Of a stretch of 64,000 nucleotides of DNA, positions 28,766 to 36,139 are shown one piece after another. Position 1 is the stretch's first letter. Each line of letters opens with the position of its first letter. Origin of the DNA: MA-ANB-1 sp041751055 (lineage in GTDB: Bacteria; Actinomycetota; Acidimicrobiia; Spongiisociales; ZC4RG35). A program made the position numbers and the translations under genes. The stretch covers positions 1 to 64,000 of the forward strand of contig JBGSYD010000001.1 in assembly GCA_041751055.1 (NCBI GenBank), in the 5' to 3' direction. The notes beneath the pieces were generated by a model. It ran no database searches, had not been told where the DNA came from, and was given only the letters and a program-made list of their open reading frames with translations.

Positions 28766-29181
28766 GAGACGTCCTTCTCGAGCGGATTGGGTCCTGGCTC
28801 GAAGATCCGGAGTCGTCTGTCGAATATGCCGAAGAAGTGGACGGGCGCTGGGCGGTAAGGATGCGACAGGAGATAAGGGACGCGACGACCGTGTGGTTTG
28901 AGGTCGGCGAACGCAGCATCACCTACGAGGCCTACGTCTTGCCCGTGCCACCTGATTCCACCGAGTCGTACCGTCAGGCCCTCGTTCGAAATCAAAGGGG
29001 GTGGAGGGCGTTCTTCGCCCTCGATGGTGAAGGCGCCCTGGTGCTTCGTGGTCGGCTTGCATCGAGTTCGGTGACGTTGGAGGAGCTCGATCTTGTGCTC
29101 GGTGAGGTCTACGAGATGGTGGAAACCGCCTTCCGATCACTGGTCAAGTCGGCCTTTCCACCTCGCGAAAAATCGGTTTAG
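28762..29181 (+). CDS. YbjN-domain protein
   Basis: A 139-residue protein with the YbjN / type III secretion chaperone-like fold: RIGSWLEDPESSVEYAEEVDGRWAVRMRQEIRDATTVWFEVGERSITYEAYVLPVPPD, then YRQALVRNQRGWRAFFALDGEGALVLRGRL and a long C-terminal helix ending KSAFPPREKSV. It begins with a GTG overlapping the mshA stop. Mycobacterial relatives occupy the same place, next to mshA. The role is unknown; a chaperone-like or regulatory function has been suggested for the fold. Confidence 0.88.
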   Translation: MRDVLLERIGSWLEDPESSVEYAEEVDGRWAVRMRQEIRDATTVWFEVGERSITYEAYVLPVPPDSTESYRQALVRNQRGWRAFFALDGEGALVLRGRLASSSVTLEELDLVLGEVYEMVETAFRSLVKSAFPPREKSV

Positions 29182-29200
29182 AAACTTGTAAACACACCGG

Positions 29201-29241
29201 TGTGGACAAACCCTGTGGATAACACCGATTCCTGTTGGTAA
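29201..29241 (-). promoter_or_regulatory. DnaA-box cluster downstream of the mshA operon
   Basis: Read on the minus strand, 29201-29209 is TTGTCCACA and 29214-29222 is TTATCCACA, both perfect DnaA boxes, 13 bases apart. 29233-29241 gives TTACCAACA (7/9), and weaker TTRTNNACA-type words occur at about 29187. Next comes a short tandem array of TAGCGATA words (29280-29300). A site away from the origin may titrate DnaA or regulate a nearby transcript; no dnaA or dnaN gene is in sight. Confidence 0.55.
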
Positions 29242-29394
29242 CCCCTCCGAATGTGCCTGATTCTTCCAATTCTAGGCGATTTAGCGATAGTTAGCGATAG
29301 ATAAATCCAGGATCAGGGTCATTGAACCGGACTGGACTTATCTCTACATTCATCTACACAACGCCCGAGAGGCAAAGAAGGGAAATATCCGTTC

Positions 29395-29525
29395 GGGGAA
29401 GTGCGGTGTGACTCTGGAGGGTCACTCGGGCGTTGCCCAACGCTCTCTCTCAAAAGTGACTCCTTGAGAAGAGTGGCAAGCAGACCGAAGAACCCTCCCA
29501 TGCAAAGCACCGGGAGGGTTCTTCT
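29395..29525 (+). ncRNA. candidate structured RNA ending in a terminator hairpin
   Basis: A non-coding stretch after the mshA operon can fold into a nested structure: GGAG..TCAC (29417-29426) pairs with GTGACTCC (29456-29463) around an inner GCGTT-gccc-AACGC hairpin, and GTGAC/GTCAC (29408-29425) offers an alternative pairing. The segment ends in a 13-bp terminator-type hairpin. No open frame fits. It could be an independent small RNA or the 3' end of the operon transcript. The inference rests on visible pairing only. Confidence 0.4.
29487..29524 (+). terminator. 13-bp rho-independent-type hairpin
   Basis: GAAGAACCCTCCC (29487-29499) and GGGAGGGTTCTTC (29512-29524) are perfect inverted repeats with a 12-base loop. 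The following bases (TTGTTC) are only modestly U-rich. It lies about 300 bases after the YbjN stop and just before the family A repeat copy 3. Confidence 0.75.
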
Positions 29526-29545
29526 TGTTCACTCTGCCTGCTCTT

Positions 29546-29731
29546 ACTCTCCCTCCGCTTGCGGAGGGAGTACTCCGTCCAACCGGGGCCGGAGGGAGGG
29601 TGGCAAGATCCCAACGCCGAAGCCTGGGTGCGACGCGAGCCGATCAACGCCCGGGGGACCTTTCCCTGGAGTTGCAGAACAACTCCCCACATCTCGCAGA
29701 GGCGGCAGCCCTGGCCGACCGGCGTCTGTTT
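29546..29731 (-). repeat. dispersed palindromic repeat, family A, copy 3 (inverted) with family B core
   Basis: On the minus strand this reads through the GGAGTTG/CAACTCC hairpin, GCGTTG..TCGCGTCGCACCCAGG, GTTGGGATCTTGCCACC, CCCTCCCTCC and a compact CTCCCTCCGC-CGGAGGGAG hairpin, matching copy 2 but lacking its GGAACCCC hairpin. Its outer end (29702-29731) is the family B core AACAGACGCCGGTCGGCCAG continuing GGCTGCCGC, the same word found three times in the nuo operon. The remaining gap to the CAP gene (29732-29834) shows no feature. Confidence 0.82.
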
Positions 29732-29834
29732 GCCCTACATGGAAACCTCGGTCGGGATCAGGGAAAGGTGTCTCCCCAGTGTGCGAGTGACTCAGGCGCG
29801 GGGAGGCATGCGGGCAAAGTCGGTCAGCACAGTT

Positions 29835-30470
29835 TCAGTCCTGGCACATCTGCCAGAAACGAGTCGTCTCGATGCACTCGTTGCCCGGAGTGATCTCCTG
29901 GTCGGGGGGGACGATAAGGGTCGTAGTCGTGGTTGGTGGAAGAGTTGTGGTTGTGGTTGCCACTGTCGCCGGCGACGTCGTGGCCGCTGCGGATGAGCAA
30001 CTGGTGGAGCCTGGTGAAGGCGACCCGCTGTAGTTGACAAAAACGACGGTCACATAGATCGTTCCACCGCTGACCACAGTCCCAACGCCGACCGTGTTGT
30101 AAGCACCGAGGATGTTGGCTTTGTGACCGGCCGAGGCCATAAAGGCGTCATGGAGGGAGCTGACACTGCCACCACGACCAACGTTCTCCCCGAGTTTGGT
30201 CCATCCCGACCCGGCGGCGGCCGTGAGCAGCGCATTGCTGGAGTGGAAGATTCCACCGGAGGCAGCCATCTTGCCGCTGTGGCATCGTGCGTACGTCTGA
30301 AGACTGCCGGACATCGATAGGGCCCCGAGCCCGACAGCGGAGCGTTCGGCGTTGATTTTGGAGAGGAACTCGTTTTCCTGGCTCGCGTCAGCACCGGCCG
30401 ACAGGGCTACGCCCATCGTCAGTAATGAGAGGGTCAGTGCGAGCGAGACCCAGCGCTTTCTTCCCGGCAT
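29835..30470 (-). CDS. secreted CAP (SCP/PR-1) domain protein
   Basis: A 211-residue exported protein. The signal peptide is RKRWVSLALTLSLLTMGVALSAGADA, followed by a CAP domain with NEFLSKINAERSAVGLGALSMSGSLQTYARCHSGKMAASGGIFHS, ENVGRGGSVSSLHDAFMASAGHKANIL and YNTVGVGTVVSGGTIYVTVVFV, i.e. CAP motifs with His, Glu and GHKANIL. A Thr/Pro-rich tail (about 165-195) and a Cys-containing C-terminus (NECIETTRFWQMCQD) follow; the tail may be glycosylated or wall-spanning. CAP proteins are extracellular; the molecular function is unknown here. Confidence 0.9.
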   Translation of the reverse strand: MPGRKRWVSLALTLSLLTMGVALSAGADASQENEFLSKINAERSAVGLGALSMSGSLQTYARCHSGKMAASGGIFHSSNALLTAAAGSGWTKLGENVGRGGSVSSLHDAFMASAGHKANILGAYNTVGVGTVVSGGTIYVTVVFVNYSGSPSPGSTSCSSAAATTSPATVATTTTTLPPTTTTTLIVPPDQEITPGNECIETTRFWQMCQD

Positions 30471-30509
30471 CCGATCGATATCGGCATGTCCGTGAAAATG
30501 CTTGAGGGG

Positions 30510-31400
30510 TCAGATCCCGAACATCACCTCACGCAACGAGAGCATCGACGACTCCAAAGTCTCCGGATTGAGCCGCATCGAGCCCAGCCTCAGGCCCCGC
30601 ATGCCCTCGCCGACATTGGTGATGACGCGAAGTGTCTCTTCATCGTGGGTCAGGATCCCCAGCCCCAGACAACCTCCCCCTTCGTCCTGCACGCCTACGA
30701 GGACATGGTCGAGGCGGTCCAGATTCAGCCCGATCGGAAGAGTCGGTGCGAACACGGTTGGTCTTACCTTCCACCGTTCAAGTGGTGGCACCAGGGCGTT
30801 GGAGAAGGCAAATTGACGCCGGCTGGCACGTTCATCGGGTGAGACCGGAATGACGTTGTGATCGCTCGGTGCGATGGTGATATCCACGTCGAGGAACCGG
30901 CGCAACATTCCTGCGACGGGCTCCATTTCCCCACCTCTCTGCAACGCCACGACCTTGTCGGGTCGGCACAGCTCGGTCTTGTGGTACTTGAGAGTCTCGC
31001 CCGCCACTCCGCTGACAACGGCGGTGGTGTCGATTATCACAAGATCGGCCAATTCGCGCGCACGGTCGGTCACGGCCGCAGTTGCCACCACTTGCTGCAA
31101 TACCAGCCGGGAAGCGGTGATCGTCCCTACGAAATGCAGGTAGTCGGCGGTGGCCATGTCGTCGAGATCCTCGACACGACGTAGCACCTTCAGACCGACA
31201 CATGCCGGTGGGCCTACCGAAGTATTGCTCACATCGGCGTCCACATAGGCGACGGTCCGGCCGTCGTTCAGCGCTATTCGTGCCGCCATTTTCCCGAGGG
31301 TCGTCTTGCCGGTGTCGACCCCACCCATCAGCATGGCCACGTCTACACGCGATATCTCCTTCGCCAGGTTGTCGTGGAGTTGCTCGACCATTGCCAGCAA
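30510..31400 (-). CDS. Clp1/Grc3-like P-loop ATPase
   Basis: A 296-residue protein resembling the P-loop domain of Clp1/Grc3 polynucleotide 5'-kinases: Walker A GGVDTGKTT, then MAARIALNDGRTVAYVDADVSNTSVGPPACVGLKVL, where Clp1-type proteins read 'D.D.GQ...GPP..V', and VIIDTTAVVSGVAGETLKYHKTELCRPDKVVALQRG. The C-terminal part has TLPIGLNLDRLDHVLVGVQDEGGGCLGLGIL. In eukaryotes and archaea such enzymes phosphorylate RNA 5' ends. In bacteria the substrate is uncertain. It is divergent from the SAM hydrolase gene. Confidence 0.75.
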   Translation of the reverse strand: MLAMVEQLHDNLAKEISRVDVAMLMGGVDTGKTTLGKMAARIALNDGRTVAYVDADVSNTSVGPPACVGLKVLRRVEDLDDMATADYLHFVGTITASRLVLQQVVATAAVTDRARELADLVIIDTTAVVSGVAGETLKYHKTELCRPDKVVALQRGGEMEPVAGMLRRFLDVDITIAPSDHNVIPVSPDERASRRQFAFSNALVPPLERWKVRPTVFAPTLPIGLNLDRLDHVLVGVQDEGGGCLGLGILTHDEETLRVITNVGEGMRGLRLGSMRLNPETLESSMLSLREVMFGI

Positions 31401-31485
31401 TATAGGACTGAACGGTTCGGCGCCACACTCGGCCCCTCTTTGAGCGGCTCACTCATTCGCCGTATCGCCACTACCGTCCCGTCGG

Positions 31486-32292
31486 ATGTCGCTACCAGTC
31501 AGCTTTCTGTCCGATTTCGGGCTCACCGACGAGTTTGTCGGAGTGGTCCACGGCGTCATTGCAAAGCTTGCACCCGAATCCCAGGTCATCGATGTGACAC
31601 ATGGGATCCCGAGAGGCGCCGTAATGGCCGGTGCACTGGCTATGACCAGGGCCATCCAGTACCTGCCGGAAGGTGTTGCGTTGATGATTGTCGACCCAGG
31701 GGTTGGCTCGGCTCGAAAAGCCATAGCGGCTGAGACGGAGTGGGGCTATTTCGTTGGGCCCGACAACGGGCTGCTATCCCCGGCAGTTGCCCTCACCGGT
31801 GGCGCAACACTTCTGGTGTCGATTGAGAATCCAGAAGCGATGATTCCGTCACCGGGTGCCACATTCCATGGTCGCGACATCTTTGCTCCGGCCGCCGCCC
31901 TGTTGGCCTCTGGTGAAGCTTCGATTCAGGATCTGGGGCCAGTCCTGTCAGGTGATGATGTCACTCCGATGCTGTTACCGCTGTCCGAGGTGTCGGACGG
32001 TCTGGTAAAAGGCCAATGCTGGTGGATCGACCAGTTCGGAAATGCCCAGACCAACGTCGGTCCCGATGAGCTCGGAGAAGTTGGACTGGAACCAGGGTCC
32101 GCCGTGTCGGTGCGGGTAGGTGCGACAACTCACACGATCCCCTGGCGCAGTAACTACAGCGACGCCGGTGTCGGCGAACCTTTGCTCCATGTCGACTCGG
32201 CGGGTCTGATCGCCGTCGCTGTCAACGGGGGAAGTGCGTCGGAGGATCTGAATCTATCCGACGGCGTCGTGGTGACCTTCAGCGCCGGATGA
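31486..32292 (+). CDS. SAM hydroxide adenosyltransferase (SAM hydrolase, DUF62 family)
   Basis: A 268-residue member of the fluorinase/chlorinase/SAM-hydroxide adenosyltransferase family. N-terminal PVSFLSDFGLTDEFVGVVHGVIAKLAPESQVIDVTHGIPRG, then VALMIVDPGVGSARKAIA, YFVGPDNGLLSPA, TFHGRDIFAPAAALLASG and WIDQFGNAQTNV are all diagnostic. The usual reaction in this family is SAM + water to adenosine + methionine. The halogenase insertion loop is not evident. Full length. Confidence 0.93.
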   Translation: MSLPVSFLSDFGLTDEFVGVVHGVIAKLAPESQVIDVTHGIPRGAVMAGALAMTRAIQYLPEGVALMIVDPGVGSARKAIAAETEWGYFVGPDNGLLSPAVALTGGATLLVSIENPEAMIPSPGATFHGRDIFAPAAALLASGEASIQDLGPVLSGDDVTPMLLPLSEVSDGLVKGQCWWIDQFGNAQTNVGPDELGEVGLEPGSAVSVRVGATTHTIPWRSNYSDAGVGEPLLHVDSAGLIAVAVNGGSASEDLNLSDGVVVTFSAG

Positions 32293-32300
32293 CAGGGAAT

Positions 32301-32393
32301 TTACGCGTTGAGTATCTGTACGAGCTGGATCGTCCCGGCGATAGCGATTATTGCCAGGAGTATCAGGATGACGATGGCCGTTCCAGGTCTCAC
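32301..32393 (-). CDS. candidate 30-residue single-pass membrane peptide
   Basis: A short frame beginning at GTG (32391-32393) preceded by GGAG five bases upstream. The product has one strongly hydrophobic helix, TAIVILILLAIIAIAGTIQL, and ends LVQILNA. It resembles the tiny membrane proteins that accompany respiratory or transport complexes. A longer frame exists upstream but reads through a strong hairpin and is Cys/Pro/Arg-rich, which I judge non-coding. Confidence 0.4.
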   Translation of the reverse strand: MRPGTAIVILILLAIIAIAGTIQLVQILNA

Positions 32394-32451
32394 TTGAGCT
32401 CCATGCGAAGCGAGGGTAGACCCCGCGTCGACCCTCTCGTAAAACTGGCGA

Positions 32452-32475
32452 AGCCCCGGCGCGAACGCCGGGGCT
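32452..32475. terminator. strong GC hairpin
   Basis: AGCCCCGGCG-cgaa-CGCCGGGGCT is a perfect 10-bp stem with a CGAA tetraloop, in the gap between the SAM hydrolase and glutaredoxin-like genes. There is no clear U tract on either side. A second inverted repeat, GAGGGT/ACCCTC (32413-32436), lies just before it. It may terminate SAM-hydrolase transcripts or be a structured leader of the 30-residue frame. Confidence 0.5.
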
Positions 32476-32619
32476 CCGTCTACATGAGGAGAGGGTCGTT
32501 TCCGTGGGGCGGGCTGGGAGGCTATCCAATCACACCTAGGACGAACGTGCCCTTGGGTATGAAGGAACGACCACCCTCCTGTGCATGCACCACATTTATC
32601 GACCACACAGCGTGACTAC

Positions 32620-32883
32620 TTGAGCATTGATGTCTTTACTTTTTTGACGAGGTCCGGGTGTCATATTTGCGATGACGCCAGGCCTGTAGTGATGAAAGTG
32701 CTCCCAAAAGCGGGCGCAGTCGTCGAGGAAGTCGACGTCGATACCGACGACGCTCTGCTGAGCCGATTCGGGTCGAGAGTCCCGGTTGTGATCAGCCCTG
32801 ACGGCCGGGTGCTTGCTGAAGGTCAAATCACAAGGAAGCGCTTGAGGCGCGCACTCAGGGCCACCCGACATCTCGGGTTTTAG
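32620..32883 (+). CDS. glutaredoxin-like (DUF836-type) thiol protein
   Basis: An 87-residue thioredoxin-fold protein. VFTFLTRSGCHICDDARPVVMKVLPKAGAVVEEVDVDTDDALLSRFGSRVPVVISPDGRVLAEGQI has the C-x-x-C pair (CHIC), the cis-Pro (VPVV) and the C-terminal helix of DUF836-type glutaredoxin-like proteins. The start is uncertain: TTG at 32620 gives a normal length; an in-frame GTG at 32581 would add 13 residues. It converges on the cytochrome c gene with a 4-base overlap. Role: thiol-disulfide exchange, partner unknown. Confidence 0.78.
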   Translation: MSIDVFTFLTRSGCHICDDARPVVMKVLPKAGAVVEEVDVDTDDALLSRFGSRVPVVISPDGRVLAEGQITRKRLRRALRATRHLGF

Positions 32884-33926
32884 GGAGTCGTTGTGTCGGT
32901 CCCCGGCTCCGATGGCGTAGTCGAGTCCCCGGTCTCCGGAGTGGTGCCGTCCGTTGTGCCCGGGTCGCCTTCGGTGCCGGTACCGTCGGCAGGCGGCTCG
33001 GCCAGGCCACAGTCGGTGAGGGCGTCCTCCGGGGTTTGACCACCGAACCGGACCCGCTCGAATGCCGATACTGCAGCTATCTGCTCGGCGCTCAGCGCTG
33101 ATCCGAATCCGGGCATCACGCCGAAACCCTGTACCGGTTTGTTGGTGTCGCCGTATGTTCCACGACCGGCGGCCTGGAATCCCGGTGTGGCCAGGGTGAC
33201 CCATTCGATGTGGTCGGTACAGGCGCCAAACACGTTCAGGACGCCGTTCAATGCCGGTCCGGCACCACCTCCACCACCCGCCCCGTGACATCCGGCGCAG
33301 TTCACCCCGGAAACGGCCTGGCCCTGGTACACAGATTCGCCAAGGGCTATGAAGTCGGTGCTGCCTCCGCCCACGCTGGAGCCCTCGAATTTGGAACCGT
33401 CGCAGTTGACGATATCGCCGGTCACAACGTCGGTGAGAAGCTCGGTCGCATTTCCACACTCCCCGGTGGCGGCGCCTCCGAGAGCGAAGAGTGCGAATAG
33501 AGGAACAACCAGGAAGAGGCCGGCAAGCCATTTCGGCAAGACGAAATTGGTCCGCTCCTTGATTCCGGTCGTCGCGACCGTCACCACAATTGGGAAATTG
33601 GTGGCCTCGGCCATGGTCACTTCGGAAGGCACCGGGCTCCGGGCCACTGCTGGGGCAGGCGATTCCCCGATCGCCGGTTTCGATGGTTCGGGTATTTCTA
33701 TCTTGATTTCCGGTGTTGTGTCTTCTGAATCCGTGCTCGGCGCAGCTTCGGCCGGCTCTGAGGGTTCTGAAGGTGTAGACGCCGCAGGCGCCGGCGCCCC
33801 ACCGGCCCAGGCGGCCAGGATCTCTTCGACCGTTGCACCTGTTTCCGCGGCACGCGCCTCAGCCGAACGCTGGGCTAGAACTTCGGGGATGCCCAGCGCT
33901 GCCGCTGCTGCAGCTAGATCACTCAT
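32880..33926 (-). CDS. membrane-anchored cytochrome c with N-terminal helical module
   Basis: A 348-residue protein. Residues 11-43 are the module LGIPEVLAQRSAEARAAETG..VEEILAAW shared with two other genes of this island; residues 44-105 a Pro/Glu/Ala-rich linker; 132-151 a membrane helix; then a cytochrome c domain with C210-A-G-C213-H214. The axial Met is probably in GFGVMPGFG. The C-terminal 40 residues are Thr/Glu/Pro-rich. It is the third gene of the minus-strand unit with a CcoO-like cytochrome and a CcoN-like protein, so it occupies the CcoP place, though it has one heme where CcoP has two. Confidence 0.88.
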   Translation of the reverse strand: MSDLAAAAAALGIPEVLAQRSAEARAAETGATVEEILAAWAGGAPAPAASTPSEPSEPAEAAPSTDSEDTTPEIKIEIPEPSKPAIGESPAPAVARSPVPSEVTMAEATNFPIVVTVATTGIKERTNFVLPKWLAGLFLVVPLFALFALGGAATGECGNATELLTDVVTGDIVNCDGSKFEGSSVGGGSTDFIALGESVYQGQAVSGVNCAGCHGAGGGGGAGPALNGVLNVFGACTDHIEWVTLATPGFQAAGRGTYGDTNKPVQGFGVMPGFGSALSAEQIAAVSAFERVRFGGQTPEDALTDCGLAEPPADGTGTEGDPGTTDGTTPETGDSTTPSEPGTDTTTP

Positions 33927-33929
33927 CGC

Positions 33930-34712
33930 TCACCCTCCCGTTCCTGCTGTGGTCGTCGACTCGAGCAGATACGCAACCAGTTCGGACATGTCATCCGCCG
34001 ACAGATTGTGCCCCGGGTGTCCTGCTGAGCCCCGCACTATTGCTTCCATCTGAGTGCCAGACAGGCGCGCCCCGACTTCTGCGAGGTCAGGGCCAAACCG
34101 ACGTGTTCCGAGGACCTGGTCGGTGTCATTGAGAGTGACCGGACCGAGGCCTACGTCGGCCACGAGAGGTCGGATCATTTGGGTATGGCAGGCGCCGCAT
34201 CCGAGGCTGGCGTAGAGATCATGCCCGGCTTCGGCGGCAGCGGAGAATTGAATGTCGCCGGATCGAGCTCCTGGCGCGTCTGCCGGGATCGCAGGCCCTA
34301 CCAGCCCGAGCAGGACTACTGCGAGAAACAACCCGACCGCTCCCGCCACTACAGCCCACGGATTGTCTCTGGCGCCAACCAGGACAGGCGGTTCGCTGCT
34401 GACCGGCGCCTCACGGACCTCCGTAGGAGGGGTTGAGGCAGCCGGTGTTGGAGCCGGTGTTGGAGGCGGGGTTGGGGGAGGTGGCGCATCTTGCGTTTCT
34501 TGCGTTTCGGGTTCTGTCTCAGTGGATGGTTCTTCGGCCGAAGGCTCATCCGAAGAGGCGGCTGGTGGAGCGGCAACAGATGCACCTCCCCCCCATGCCG
34601 CGAGAATCTCATCCGCCGGTATCCCGTTGGCCGTTGCTCGAGCGTCTGCCGAGCGACGCACCAACTCAGCGGGAATTCCCATGACTTCGGCGACGCTGTT
34701 TACATCATTCAT
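33930..34712 (-). CDS. CcoO-like membrane-anchored cytochrome c with N-terminal helical module
   Basis: A 260-residue protein. Residues 11-43 are the shared module (MGIPAELVRRSADARATANG...EILAAWGGG), 44-115 a Pro/Thr/Glu-rich linker, 118-140 a membrane helix. The heme site is LGCGACHTQMIRPL (C172, C175, H176); the words C-x-x-C-H-x-Q-M-I-R-P are the CcoO/FixO signature of cbb3 oxidases. The closing part HPGHNLSADDMSELVAYLLE is a regular mono-heme c-type fold. It overlaps the CcoN-like gene (ATGA), so it should assemble with it. Confidence 0.88.
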   Translation of the reverse strand: MNDVNSVAEVMGIPAELVRRSADARATANGIPADEILAAWGGGASVAAPPAASSDEPSAEEPSTETEPETQETQDAPPPPTPPPTPAPTPAASTPPTEVREAPVSSEPPVLVGARDNPWAVVAGAVGLFLAVVLLGLVGPAIPADAPGARSGDIQFSAAAEAGHDLYASLGCGACHTQMIRPLVADVGLGPVTLNDTDQVLGTRRFGPDLAEVGARLSGTQMEAIVRGSAGHPGHNLSADDMSELVAYLLESTTTAGTGG

Positions 34713-36139
34713 TCTGACGAGCCCCCTACAAGGACTTCTTGAGGGACCACTTTGCCTGTTGTGACGGTGCCGAAGACCACTCCGGCGTAAGCGAGCTGTC
34801 CGAGGAGTGAGACCAGGCCAAATAGGACCGCAACGAGGACCAGTGCATCGACGACGCCGCCTCCCTGAGCCCAGCCTTCACCAACACTCACGTACGCCGC
34901 CCCATTGGCGCCCCCGATCCACGAATACCCGCGGTACAGCCCGGCGGCGACCAAAGAAATGAGGACACCACCAGTGCCGATGACGGTCATCCGGTTGAAG
35001 CGCGACAGAGTTTCGGGATTAGGGACGGCCCGCCCCACAATCCTCGGTAGGGCAGGAAAAACGACCCCGGCTGCCAGGAGGGGTCCCACTCCAAGCCAGG
35101 CTGCGTACTCAATGCCCTCCCAGTAGGTGGTGAGAGAAGCGGCGGCGCCGATTGAAGGAAATGCCGCCAGGGAGGCGAGGACACCGACGATGACGGCCAG
35201 ATATGAGCCGATCACCCCCGATGTCAGACCGGGTTGATCGGGCAGCGAGCTCCAAGAATCTTCGAGAGTGAGTGAGAAATTCGATGCATTGGCGAGGGCG
35301 CCGATCGGAAATGCGAGACCGAGGGCAGCAGCGACGCCGTCGAGCCAATCGGGCCCGGGGCCGAAGATCAGCTGCGTTGATCCCCACCAGGCTGCAGCAA
35401 AGCCGAGTGACCAGAACCCCACTAATGCCAGCTGACGGCTTGCCAACGGAATGTCGAGCTCTTTGACGAGTGTGTAGTAGAAGAGGCCCGACCCGACCGC
35501 AATTAGCCACATCGTGGTAAAACCTGCCGAAAAGAAGAGGCCACCTAGAGCATTGGTCAGGGAGCTCATCAACGGAAGCCCCGCAATCGTGGTTGCCGCA
35601 TAGAGCATCGGGAGCCACACCACCCCTCCGATGATGAACCAAATCGTTACGTAGCTGCGCTTCTCGACGCGACGAGCCAGCGTCGATAGCACCACGAGCG
35701 CAGGAATCGTGAGAACCAGCGCCACCGGGATGTCGAGCCACCACGGAAGCCCCAGCGGTTGGCTGCCATCGCCAAATCCGAGAGGCACGCTGAGAATACC
35801 GAGCACGGTCAGCCCGGCGGTCCCGAGCCACCCGGCGCGAGCCAGCCCGATGCGGGCGAGCCGCGCTCCGGTGAGTCGGGGTAGGACGTAATAGATCCCG
35901 CCGGTGAGAGTCAGCACGGAGAATCCGAGGATGAGGGCAGTGGCGGCCATCATCTCGATCTGGCCGTAGGGGATGGGTGATTGTGCCGGGAAACGGAGCG
36001 AAAGAAGGCCGAATAAGGCGAGGACTCCGCCCAGCACCAGGAAAGCGGCGCCGGTCAGAAAATGGAGTACTGCGAGCCGATCTTCATCGGCGCCTCCTCC
36101 GAGTAATGCTCTGATGTCCGCGGATTGGCTGACTGCCAC
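34709..36139 (-). CDS. cbb3 (CcoN)-like heme-copper oxidase subunit I lacking all metal ligands
   Basis: A 476-residue protein with about 12 membrane helices that aligns by eye with CcoN: ALGGLFFSAGFTTMWLIAVGSGLFYYTLVKELDIPLASRQLALVGFWSLGF...PDWL corresponds to the helix VI-VIII block of CcoN. Yet the heme-b His of helix II is Ala65, the CuB His of the 'GHN' box is Thr195, the His-His pair is Ser254-Thr255, and the helix X His-x-His is Ile343-Glu-Tyr345. His26 is the only histidine in the whole chain. It therefore cannot bind heme b, b3 or CuB in the known way. GTG start at 36139. Confidence 0.85.
   Translation of the reverse strand: MAVSQSADIRALLGGGADEDRLAVLHFLTGAAFLVLGGVLALFGLLSLRFPAQSPIPYGQIEMMAATALILGFSVLTLTGGIYYVLPRLTGARLARIGLARAGWLGTAGLTVLGILSVPLGFGDGSQPLGLPWWLDIPVALVLTIPALVVLSTLARRVEKRSYVTIWFIIGGVVWLPMLYAATTIAGLPLMSSLTNALGGLFFSAGFTTMWLIAVGSGLFYYTLVKELDIPLASRQLALVGFWSLGFAAAWWGSTQLIFGPGPDWLDGVAAALGLAFPIGALANASNFSLTLEDSWSSLPDQPGLTSGVIGSYLAVIVGVLASLAAFPSIGAAASLTTYWEGIEYAAWLGVGPLLAAGVVFPALPRIVGRAVPNPETLSRFNRMTVIGTGGVLISLVAAGLYRGYSWIGGANGAAYVSVGEGWAQGGGVVDALVLVAVLFGLVSLLGQLAYAGVVFGTVTTGKVVPQEVLVGGSSE

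Noticed and set aside
29182..29545. Chromosome origin
   Set aside because: Despite two perfect DnaA boxes there is no dnaA, dnaN or rpmH, no AT-rich unwinding region and too few boxes.
32301..32606. Full 101-codon minus-strand frame
   Set aside because: Its first two thirds run through a strong hairpin and are Cys/Pro/Arg-rich; only the last 30 codons look like protein.
33349..34764. Plus-strand Ser/Ala/Gly-rich frames opposite the cytochrome c genes
   Set aside because: They are antisense to Pro/Glu/Ala linkers, which always open low-complexity frames on the other strand.
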